This document shows positions 1-6,422 of a stretch of 34,946 nucleotides of DNA, one piece after another. The stretch lies in contig JBLHKE010000006.1 in assembly GCA_047619485.1 (NCBI GenBank), forward strand, positions 1 to 34,946, written 5' to 3'. A program made the position numbers and the translations under genes. Numbering within the stretch: the first letter of the stretch is position 1; the number at the start of each line of letters is the position of its first letter. This DNA is from JBLHKE01 sp047619485 (GTDB lineage Bacteria; Verrucomicrobiota; Verrucomicrobiia; Verrucomicrobiales; DEV007). The notes below the pieces were generated by a model that had not been told where the DNA came from, did not search any database, and saw only the letters and a list, made by a program, of their open reading frames with translations.

Positions 1-359
1 CAGCCGGACAGACCGGCAAGCTAGACGATCCGGACGAGGACGGCGCGCCCAATTTTCTCGAGTTCGCGCTCGGCGGTAACCCACAGCTCTCCGATCCGGC
101 TGCGATGGTAGAGTTCACGGACGAGGGCGGATACCTAACATTGACCTATAACCGCGCCATCGGTTCGATCGGACTGGTGGAACTGATCCCGCAGATTTCT
201 GGAGACGACGCTAACTGGAACGGCGGCGCCAGCCTGACCGTTCGAGAATTGCTCAGCACAGCGGCCGGATTCGAGACATGGAAAGTGCGCGATGCCACCC
301 CGATCGGAATCGGCGACCGACGCTTCATCAGAATCCGTGCGAGCTGCACGGATGGCTAG
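1..359 (+). CDS. C-terminal end of a large exported protein (5' truncated by window edge)
   Basis: The reading frame is open from base 3 to the TAG at 357-359, giving about 118 residues and no start. It begins with an Asp-rich segment (LDDPDEDGAPNFLEFALGGN) of the type that, in Verrucomicrobiota and Planctomycetota exported proteins, joins the functional part to a short beta-rich C-terminal tail. The tail here has the usual layout: a Tyr/Leu-rich strand pair, a central Asn-Trp, then a closing strand with Phe-x-Arg-x-Arg. The giant genes at the right edge end in the same general style. Which catalytic or binding modules lie upstream cannot be known from this window. An exported location is inferred from the family style only. 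Confidence 0.8.
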   Translation, partial: AGQTGKLDDPDEDGAPNFLEFALGGNPQLSDPAAMVEFTDEGGYLTLTYNRAIGSIGLVELIPQISGDDANWNGGASLTVRELLSTAAGFETWKVRDATPIGIGDRRFIRIRASCTDG

Positions 360-362
360 ACG

Positions 363-833
363 ATGAAACGTTGCCTCGCCTCGCCTGCCTCCTGGTTGCT
401 CGCGATTCCGGTAGGGTTCTGGGGATGGCACCACGAGCGGCGCATCCTGCGCACCGGGCGCGAGTTGACCCCGGAGGAACTCGCCGACGCGAGCGCTGTT
501 GGCGTGGTCGCTCCAGAGCGCCTGCGCGTTCTACCCGTCGAGCGCGTGCCGAACCCGTTCGACCGGGTCTCTGGCTTGGTCGCGAAATTGACTGGTTACT
601 CGATTTTCAATCCGGCCGGGATGACCCTGCGCTACGGGGTGTTCACCGTGGATGCGCTCGAGCACGACCGGGGCCTGCTCGCCCACGAGTTCGTGCACGT
701 CGCCCAGTATGAACGCTTCCAGATGTTCGGCTTCATGCGCCGCTACATCTTCCAATGCCTCGCCGATGGGTATCTCGAGGCGCCGATGGAGATCGAGGCG
801 CGCGAACTCAGCGACCGCCTGCTGGAAGCCTAG
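363..833 (+). CDS. Small membrane-anchored HExxH (zincin-like) protein, function unknown
   Basis: The product has 156 residues. Residues 1-22 are hydrophobic after a Lys-Arg, so it is probably a signal peptide or N-terminal anchor. A clear HEFVHVAQYER motif starts at His108. HExxH is the zinc-binding and catalytic signature of zincin metallopeptidases, and HExxHxxQ resembles the DUF4157-type core; an acidic helix (EAPMEIEARE) follows about 25 residues later and could supply a third ligand. Proteolysis is not shown. The ATG lies 3 nt after the stop of the upstream gene, in the same frame and with no evident ribosome-binding site, so expression probably depends on translational coupling. A terminator follows it. 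Confidence 0.8.
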   Translation: MKRCLASPASWLLAIPVGFWGWHHERRILRTGRELTPEELADASAVGVVAPERLRVLPVERVPNPFDRVSGLVAKLTGYSIFNPAGMTLRYGVFTVDALEHDRGLLAHEFVHVAQYERFQMFGFMRRYIFQCLADGYLEAPMEIEARELSDRLLEA

Positions 834-843
834 CTCCAAGACT

Positions 844-1347
844 TTACGCTACGGCGCTACGCGCGTCTCCCCGTCGGGGAGATTTCTTGAACGAGGCGCT
901 CCACAGCGAACCGGCCAAAATGCAACCCAGACCGAGAGCGACCAGCATGGGCGATTCTAACAGGAATTTGCCCGACGTGATCGTCGCCCCACCCAGCAAG
1001 CACAGCAAGAAAGCGCCGTAGCGCCCGCGCGCCCGTGCCCGTGAAAACAGCGCAGCCAGATTAACCAGCAGCAGCCCAGCCATCAGTGGCAGCAACCACG
1101 GCTGGTAAGGGATCTGGATCGAAATCCCGACCGAGCCGAGCGCACTCATGTAGGCAGCCCAACAGAACGGGCACTTCGGGGCGATGGCGAGCATGAAACT
1201 CGGCAACAATCCAAACACGCTCGAGGTATGACGCAGCGGTCGCCGCTCGTCGCACCTGCAACCACCCCCCCCTCCGGCTGCTGGCACAGCAGCCTCGGCG
1301 ATCGGCTCTTCTGAATCTAGGTGAAGCACGCAGGCAGCCTCCAACAT
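844..1347 (-). CDS. MerC-like four-helix membrane protein
   Basis: The product has 167 residues. After a hydrophilic N-terminus containing a Gly5-Cys-Arg-Cys patch it has about four hydrophobic segments. The first carries a Pro-Lys-Cys-Pro-Phe-Cys-Trp motif followed by AAYMSALGSVG. A CxxC-type cysteine pair in the first membrane helix is typical of MerC-domain proteins, small membrane proteins first known from mercury uptake; chromosomal relatives in many bacteria have no proven substrate. It is transcribed away from ccoS and shares the 1348-1565 promoter region with the cbb3 cluster, which makes a role in metal handling next to the copper-dependent oxidase worth considering, but this is inference. 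The ATG at 1347 is the first one before the conserved part; later starts are possible. The TAA at 844 follows the end of the convergent gene by only 10 nt. Confidence 0.75.
   Translation of the reverse strand: MLEAACVLHLDSEEPIAEAAVPAAGGGGGCRCDERRPLRHTSSVFGLLPSFMLAIAPKCPFCWAAYMSALGSVGISIQIPYQPWLLPLMAGLLLVNLAALFSRARARGRYGAFLLCLLGGATITSGKFLLESPMLVALGLGCILAGSLWSASFKKSPRRGDARSAVA
866..888 (+). terminator. Rho-independent terminator for the 363-833 gene
   Basis: A perfect 7-bp stem (TCTCCCC / GGGGAGA) with a GTC loop is followed directly by TTTCTT. The T-run is on the + strand only, so it serves the rightward genes ending at 833. The hairpin lies inside the last codons of the convergent gene at 844-1347, where it encodes part of a KKSPRRGD tail. 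Confidence 0.75.
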
Positions 1348-1395
1348 TTACCCGGGAGAAACAAGCTGGCTCCACTGATCGACCCCGTTTCGCAA

Positions 1396-1463
1396 CAAAA
1401 TGTGCGGATGTCAAATCAAACGGCGCACAGCCCACAGTCCTCTTGAGAACTAGCAAAATGTGC
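1396..1463 (+). repeat. Direct repeat pair CAAAATGTGC (candidate regulator sites)
   Basis: The 10-mer CAAAATGTGC occurs at 1396-1405 and again at 1454-1463, 58 bp apart, which is between five and six helical turns. The second copy lies in the spacer of the weak -35/-10 candidate. Identical copies in the same orientation in a short promoter region suggest binding sites for a regulator, but no protein can be assigned. Confidence 0.4.
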
Positions 1464-1556
1464 ATATCCAAGCCCAAGCCCTGCATAGCACTTGCGAGTG
1501 CATCTGGCATGGTTGGACGCCGTGAAATCCCTCTCACCAACACCCGAAATCAAACG
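1413..1556 (+). repeat. Direct repeat pair AAATCAAACG
   Basis: The 10-mer AAATCAAACG occurs at 1413-1422 and 1547-1556. The second copy ends 9 nt before the ccoS start codon. It is a second, independent repeat in the same promoter region as the CAAAATGTGC pair. ATCAA is also an FNR half-site sequence, but neither copy has the partner half. Confidence 0.35.
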
Positions 1557-1565
1557 CCCCGCGAG

Positions 1566-1748
1566 ATGAACGTCATCGCGTTGACCATCTTCATCAGCCT
1601 GGTCCTCGCACTGCTATTTATCGCACTGTTCATCGGAGACCGCTTCAACGCACGCTCCGGTAGCCTGGAGCAAGATTCCCTACTGCCGCTCGACGGCGAC
1701 GACGATACCAACCAAGACAAAGATGCAGACCGAAAAAGTAACGATTGA
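1566..1748 (+). CDS. ccoS: cbb3-type cytochrome oxidase maturation protein CcoS
   Basis: The product is a 60-residue protein with one N-terminal membrane helix (residues about 3-23), then a short Asp-rich tail with the segment SLEQDSLLPLDGDDD. One N-terminal helix followed by an acidic, Leu-Pro-containing tail is the layout of CcoS, a small factor needed for inserting haem and copper into the cbb3 oxidase. The frame stays open upstream to 1443, but the ATG at 1566 gives the family's usual length and puts the membrane helix at the N-terminus. Its end overlaps ccoNO by 26 nt, so the two are translationally linked. ccoS leads the cluster here, whereas in many Proteobacteria it comes last, after ccoI. 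Confidence 0.85.
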   Translation: MNVIALTIFISLVLALLFIALFIGDRFNARSGSLEQDSLLPLDGDDDTNQDKDADRKSND

Positions 1749-4155
1749 GTTCGAAGACAAATCCGTGAGGATGTTCCTGATCGCCACCGTGATCTGGGCC
1801 ATCGTCGCCATGCTCGTCGGCGTGCTGGTCGCCTCGCAGCTGAACTTCTGGGAGATGAACGGCAAGTTCATCCAGTGGATCACCTTCGGCGCATTCAAAA
1901 CCGAGGGGATCGAGTTCCTCAGCTTCGGCCGCCTGCGCCCGCTGCACACCAACGCCGCAATCTTCGCCTTCGTCGGCAACATGATTTTTGCCGGGGTCTA
2001 CTACTCCACCCAGCGACTCTGCAAATGCCGCACCGCCTCCGACCTACTCACCATGATTCACTTCTGGGGCTGGCAGTTGATCATCGTCTCCGCAGCCGTC
2101 ACCCTCCCCGCCGGCTTCACCCGCGGTAAGGAGTATGCCGAACTCATCTGGCCGATCAACATCGCGGTCGCCCTCATCTGGGTCGTCTTCGCCATCAACT
2201 TTTTCTGGACTCTCAAGAAGCGCAACGAGCCGTCGCTCTACGTCGCCCTGTGGTTCTACATCGGCACCATCATCACCGTGGCGATGCTCTACATCGTCAA
2301 CCACCTGCAGATCCCGACCTCGCTCACCCACGCCTACCCGATCTTCGGTGGCGTGCAGGACGCGCTCGTCCAGTGGTGGTACGGGCACAACGCGGTGGCC
2401 TTCTTCCTGACGACCCCGATCCTCGGCATCATGTATTACTTCCTGCCGAAGGCAGCTGGCCGCCCGGTCTACTCCTACCGGCTGTCGATCATCCACTTCT
2501 GGTCGCTCGTCTTCATCTACATCTGGGCCGGCCCGCACCACCTTCTGAACACCTCGCTACCACAGTGGCTACAGATGCTAGGCATGTTCTTCAGCCTGAT
2601 GCTATGGGCTCCATCCTGGGGCGGCATGCTCAACGGACTGCTCACCCTGCGCGGCGCTTGGGATAAACTCCGCACCGACCCGGTGATCAAGTTCTTCGTC
2701 GTCGGTATCACTTTCTACGGCATGTGCACCTTTGAGGGACCACTGCTCGCCATCCGTGCCGTGAACTCGCTCTCGCACTACAGTGACTGGACGATCGGCC
2801 ACGTGCACAGTGGCACGCTCGGCTGGAACGGCTTCATGGCCGCCGGCATGATCTACTGGCTCGCACCACGACTCTGGGGCACCAAACTCCACTCGATCCC
2901 GCTGGCGAACATGCACTTCTGGCTCGGGCTGGTCGGCATCCTCCTCTACGTATCTTCAATGTGGGTGTCCGGCATCATGCAGGGTCTGATGTTAAACGAG
3001 ACCAAGGAAGCTGGCACCATGCTCGCCAACCCGGACTTCGTCAAAACGCTCAACGCGATCCGCCCGATGATGCTCGCCCGCCTCTTCGGCGGCTTCCTCT
3101 ACCTCGCCGGCTTCATCCTGCTGGCTTACAACTTCTTCCGCACGATCGCCTCCGGGAAACCGGTCACCGAGACGCGCGAGGTCGCCCTGCTGAATAAGAA
3201 GGAAGCCGACGCCGACCAGATGGGATTGATCGAGATGCTGCGCTCCGAGCCGGTGCTCTACACTCTCATCGGCTGCGTGCTGCTGATCCTCTGGTTCTTC
3301 CTCCCACCGTATGCCAACGTCGCCTCCCTCGTGGCAGCGATCGTCCTCGTGGTGATGGCCATCGCCGCCTTCCGCCGCACCAAGGGTGGCTGGGGTGCCT
3401 GGTACGACCGCCTGCTCGAGAACTGGATGCCGTTCAGCGTGCTCGCCTTCGTCGCCGTGGCGATCGGTGGTGCCGTGCAGATTATCCCGACGATTACGGT
3501 CAATAGCGCGAAGAACGTCGAGGAGCGCCTGCAGGTGCCCTACACGCCGCTGGAACTCGCCGGCCGCGATATCTACGTCAGCGAGGGTTGCTACAATTGC
3601 CACTCACAGATGATCCGCACGATGGTGCCCGATGTTTTGCGCTATGGGGCGAAGGACGGTTACTCGCGCCTCGGCGAATCCACCTACGATCACCCGCACC
3701 AATGGGGTTCGAAGCGCACCGGTCCTGACCTCGCCCGCGAGGGCACCAACGACCCGCGTAGCAACAGCTGGCACTTCCGCCACTTGGTCGATCCGCGCCA
3801 GGTGACCGAGGGATCAAACATGCCGTCTTACCCGTGGCTGGTCGAGCAAAAGGCCGACCTCAAAGCCTTGCCGAAGAAGCTCAAGGTGCAAGCGATGCTC
3901 GGTGTCCCCTACAAGCCAATGCGCAAGGATGAGATCCAGGCGCTCGCCATCGAACAGGGCATGGTCATCTCAAAAGACCTCAAGACCTTCGGCATCTACG
4001 TCGAGCCTGACGCAAAGATCGTCGCAGTCATCTCCTACCTACAGAAGCTCGGCACCTTCGAGCAACTCGACAAGGAGGGTGATCCGGTGCCCGTGCAAGA
4101 CCTCAAACCTGGCGTCCCTGACTCCCTCCGTCCGACTGCCAACCCGAAACCCTAA
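1723..4155 (+). CDS. ccoNO: Fused cbb3-type cytochrome c oxidase subunits I and II (CcoN-CcoO)
   Basis: This 810-residue protein is the catalytic core of the high-affinity cbb3 oxidase, which reduces O2 to water and pumps protons. Residues 1 to about 475 are CcoN: low-spin haem b ligands His75 and His362, high-spin haem ligand His360, CuB ligands His222, His272 and His273, and the Tyr266 that in known cbb3 enzymes is cross-linked to the CuB histidine. The spacing of these residues matches the proteobacterial enzyme with a small offset. Residues about 500-550 add two more hydrophobic helices. From about 560 it is CcoO: an anchor helix, CxxCH at Cys623-His627 for haem c, and axial Met700 (NMPSYPW). 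Usually CcoN and CcoO are separate; a fused form is known in some phyla, including Bacteroidota. It lies inside the ccoS-ccoQ-ccoP array. Confidence 0.97.
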   Translation: MQTEKVTIEFEDKSVRMFLIATVIWAIVAMLVGVLVASQLNFWEMNGKFIQWITFGAFKTEGIEFLSFGRLRPLHTNAAIFAFVGNMIFAGVYYSTQRLCKCRTASDLLTMIHFWGWQLIIVSAAVTLPAGFTRGKEYAELIWPINIAVALIWVVFAINFFWTLKKRNEPSLYVALWFYIGTIITVAMLYIVNHLQIPTSLTHAYPIFGGVQDALVQWWYGHNAVAFFLTTPILGIMYYFLPKAAGRPVYSYRLSIIHFWSLVFIYIWAGPHHLLNTSLPQWLQMLGMFFSLMLWAPSWGGMLNGLLTLRGAWDKLRTDPVIKFFVVGITFYGMCTFEGPLLAIRAVNSLSHYSDWTIGHVHSGTLGWNGFMAAGMIYWLAPRLWGTKLHSIPLANMHFWLGLVGILLYVSSMWVSGIMQGLMLNETKEAGTMLANPDFVKTLNAIRPMMLARLFGGFLYLAGFILLAYNFFRTIASGKPVTETREVALLNKKEADADQMGLIEMLRSEPVLYTLIGCVLLILWFFLPPYANVASLVAAIVLVVMAIAAFRRTKGGWGAWYDRLLENWMPFSVLAFVAVAIGGAVQIIPTITVNSAKNVEERLQVPYTPLELAGRDIYVSEGCYNCHSQMIRTMVPDVLRYGAKDGYSRLGESTYDHPHQWGSKRTGPDLAREGTNDPRSNSWHFRHLVDPRQVTEGSNMPSYPWLVEQKADLKALPKKLKVQAMLGVPYKPMRKDEIQALAIEQGMVISKDLKTFGIYVEPDAKIVAVISYLQKLGTFEQLDKEGDPVPVQDLKPGVPDSLRPTANPKP

Positions 4156-4173
4156 CATTTCCACCAATACGTC

Positions 4174-4365
4174 ATGTTCAAACGAGTCTTATACGAAGAG
4201 TGGCACACGCTCGTGCCGATCATCTCATTCATCCTCACCTTTGGGGTCTTCCTTTACTTCGTCGTGAAGGCGATCCGCCTGAAGCGCGACGAGACTAGCC
4301 ACATGGCGTCGCTGCCCCTCGACTTCGACGAAGCAACCAACAGCAAGGAGAACCAAGATGCCTGA
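4174..4365 (+). CDS. ccoQ: CcoQ-like small subunit of cbb3 oxidase
   Basis: This 63-residue protein has one membrane helix (about residues 13-33, VPIISFILTFGVFLYFVVKA) followed by a charged tail. It sits exactly where ccoQ is found, between the ccoO part and ccoP. CcoQ is a poorly conserved single-helix subunit that stabilises the interaction of CcoP with the core. The ATG at 4174 is 18 nt after the ccoNO stop, and its end overlaps ccoP by 8 nt. The assignment rests on size, topology and position rather than on conserved residues. Confidence 0.8.
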   Translation: MFKRVLYEEWHTLVPIISFILTFGVFLYFVVKAIRLKRDETSHMASLPLDFDEATNSKENQDA

Positions 4366-4966
4366 CACCAACCAGAAACTAGAACCCGGCGAAATCCGCC
4401 TGCGCGACCACGTCTACGATGGAATTCAGGAGTACGACCAGAAGCTGCCAAACTGGTGGCTGTGGACTTTCTACATCGCCATCATCATCTTCGTCATCTA
4501 CTGGTTCCTCTACTATCAGGCAGGGATGTTCCGCACCGACGGCCAGCGCATCGACGGCGAGATGGCACGCATCGCCACCGTCAAGGCGGAGCGGCTTGAG
4601 AAGATGATGGGCGAGATTGATGACGACGTCCTCTGGGAAATGAGCGCCAACAGCAAGATGACTGGCGAGGGTGGCAAACTGTTCGCCACCAACTGTAAAA
4701 GCTGCCACGCACCCGACCTCGGAGGGTCTAGTTCAGGTCCGATGTACACCGGCCTGCCGCTCAATGACGCGGAGTGGAAATACGGCGGAACCCCGATGGC
4801 CGTCCTCGGCACCGTCATGAATGGCTCGCCCGACAAGACCAAGGGAATGCCTGCCTGGGGCGGAACGCTCGGCCCGAGCAACGTCGCCAAGATCGTCTCC
4901 TTCGTCATGAGCCACCACGACAAACCGGCTGCAGTTGAGACCCCTCCAGCGCCAGCCGTAGAATAG
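4358..4966 (+). CDS. ccoP: cbb3-type cytochrome c oxidase subunit III (CcoP), single-haem form
   Basis: This 202-residue protein would pass electrons from soluble cytochrome c to the CcoO haem. Residues about 20-35 hold the family's Asp-Gly-Ile-Gln-Glu-Tyr-Asp and Asn-Trp-Trp-Leu-Trp segment, followed by the anchor helix (about 33-54). There is only one haem-binding motif, CKSCH at Cys113-His117, with a likely axial Met164 (KGMPAWGG). Canonical CcoP is about 300 residues with two CxxCH domains, so one cytochrome domain is missing here. The sequence is continuous and intact on both sides, so this looks like a genuine short form and not a frameshift. It ends with a Pro/Ala-rich tail. Confidence 0.93.
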   Translation: MPDTNQKLEPGEIRLRDHVYDGIQEYDQKLPNWWLWTFYIAIIIFVIYWFLYYQAGMFRTDGQRIDGEMARIATVKAERLEKMMGEIDDDVLWEMSANSKMTGEGGKLFATNCKSCHAPDLGGSSSGPMYTGLPLNDAEWKYGGTPMAVLGTVMNGSPDKTKGMPAWGGTLGPSNVAKIVSFVMSHHDKPAAVETPPAPAVE

Positions 4967-4976
4967 CACCAAGCCC

Positions 4977-6422
4977 GTGAGCGACTCCAAGAAGAACCTG
5001 AAGCGCCCGAACCTGACCTCGGTCACCACGATCAATGAGGACGGCTCGCACTTCACCCTGCACCCCGCAGATGTAAAAGGGCGTTTTACTTTCGCTCGGC
5101 GGGTCTTCGCCCTGACGATCTTGGCAATCTACGTGCTGTTGCCGTGGATCAAGATCAACGGCCACCCGGCCATCTTCCTCAACGTCGCCGAAAGGCGCTT
5201 CCACGTATTCGGGCTGACTTTCCTAGCCCAAGATCTGTGGCTGGCGTTCTTCCTGATCAGCGGCCTCGGCTTCACCCTGTTCTTCGTCACCTCCCTCTTC
5301 GGGCGGCTGTGGTGCGGATGGGCGTGTCCTTACACCCTGTTCCTCGAACATGTCTATCGCCGTATCGAACGCTTCATCGACGGCGATGCCACCGCACGCC
5401 GTAAGCTGGATCGCGCCGCTTGGAACGGGCAGAAGATCACCAAACGCGTGATCAAACACGGGCTGTATCTACTGACCTCAGCGATCATCGCACACATCTT
5501 TCTCTCCTACTTCGTCTCCCTTCCGGGACTCTACCAATTCATGCATGAGTCACCATCCAAAAACTTCATGCCTTTCGCCATCGTGGCGTTCATCACGGTC
5601 GCCTTCTACGTCGGGTTCAGCTGGTTCCGCGAGCAGTTCTGCATCATCCTCTGCCCGTACGGTCGCATCCAATCCGCACTGACGGACGACGACACCACTG
5701 TGATCGGCTATGACGAAAAACGCGGCGAGCCACGCGGGAAAAAAAGTACCGAGGGGGCCGGCGACTGCATTAACTGCAACCGCTGCGTGCAGGTCTGCCC
5801 GACCGGCATCGACATCCGCGACGGCCTGCAGATGGAGTGCATCGGTTGCGCCGCCTGCATCGACGCCTGCGACGACATCATGGACAAGGTCAAGCGCCCG
5901 CGCGGACTGGTGCGCTACGATTCCTACAATGGTCTCAAGGGAGAGAAACGCCGTATCCTCCGCCCGAGGATCATGGTCTACACCCTCCTGCTCGCCTTTG
6001 GGGCAACGGTGCTCACCTTCGCTTTGACGAAAGTCCACGACACCGACATGACCCTCGCCCGCATGCGCGGCATGCCCTACTTCGTCAGCGAAGACTCCGT
6101 CCGCAACCAGTTCCAGGTGCAACTTGTCACTAAACGCAACGAGGAGACGACGTTCCAACTCGAGATCGTAGACCCGCCCGAGTGGCTCCGAGTCAGCGGG
6201 CTCGACACCCCCATCGTGGTCACCGGGCAAGGCGATGAAAAAATCACGCTCGTCGTCATGGTTCCCCGCGACAACTACACCGGTCAGATCGACCTGAAAA
6301 TCCGCTCGACCTCCCAGCCGGGCGGCACGGTCATCGAGCGCAACCTAGAATTCCTCGGCCCCGACCCGCGCCTGTTCGAGGAACTCGCAGAAGAAGATGA
6401 AAACAAAAACCCCACTCAATAG
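4977..6422 (+). CDS. ccoG: CcoG/FixG iron-sulfur membrane protein (cupric reductase of cbb3 assembly)
   Basis: This 481-residue membrane protein has several membrane helices in the first ~240 residues, including the WCGWACP motif (Cys113, Cys117). A ferredoxin-like double [4Fe-4S] domain follows with Cys264, 267, 270, 274 and Cys288, 291, 294, 298. Then come another helix near residue 335-355 and an Ig-like C-terminal domain. In Rhodobacter, CcoG reduces Cu(II) to Cu(I) for delivery to the CuB centre. The start is a GTG 10 nt after ccoP; the N-terminal segment TSVTTINEDGSHFTLHPADV is characteristic of the family and supports it. No clear ribosome-binding site is seen, so coupling to ccoP is likely. 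The frame is intact. Confidence 0.95.
   Translation: MSDSKKNLKRPNLTSVTTINEDGSHFTLHPADVKGRFTFARRVFALTILAIYVLLPWIKINGHPAIFLNVAERRFHVFGLTFLAQDLWLAFFLISGLGFTLFFVTSLFGRLWCGWACPYTLFLEHVYRRIERFIDGDATARRKLDRAAWNGQKITKRVIKHGLYLLTSAIIAHIFLSYFVSLPGLYQFMHESPSKNFMPFAIVAFITVAFYVGFSWFREQFCIILCPYGRIQSALTDDDTTVIGYDEKRGEPRGKKSTEGAGDCINCNRCVQVCPTGIDIRDGLQMECIGCAACIDACDDIMDKVKRPRGLVRYDSYNGLKGEKRRILRPRIMVYTLLLAFGATVLTFALTKVHDTDMTLARMRGMPYFVSEDSVRNQFQVQLVTKRNEETTFQLEIVDPPEWLRVSGLDTPIVVTGQGDEKITLVVMVPRDNYTGQIDLKIRSTSQPGGTVIERNLEFLGPDPRLFEELAEEDENKNPTQ

Larger units (their letters stand above)
1348..1565. promoter_or_regulatory. Divergent promoter region between the MerC-like gene and ccoS
   Basis: This 218-bp gene-free stretch separates two divergent genes and is the only place before ccoS where a promoter for the oxidase cluster can lie. 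It holds two pairs of 10-bp direct repeats (listed separately) and a small inverted repeat, GCACT-TTGCG-free form GCACT/AGTGC at 1488-1501 with a 4-nt loop. A weak sigma70-like pair is visible, TTGAGA at 1443-1448 and TATCCA at 1465-1470 with a 16-bp spacer, but the -10 match is poor. No FNR box is present. Confidence 0.5.

Noticed and set aside
1406..1419. Possible FNR box near ccoS
   Set aside because: Only one half-site (ATCAA at 1415-1419) is present; the position of the other half reads GGATG, not TTGAT.
1061..1543. A - strand open frame of 160 codons overlapping the MerC-like gene
   Set aside because: The frame at 844-1347 has membrane helices and the Pro-Lys-Cys-Pro-x-Cys motif; the other frame is Arg/Cys-rich shadow sequence and would cover the whole divergent promoter region.
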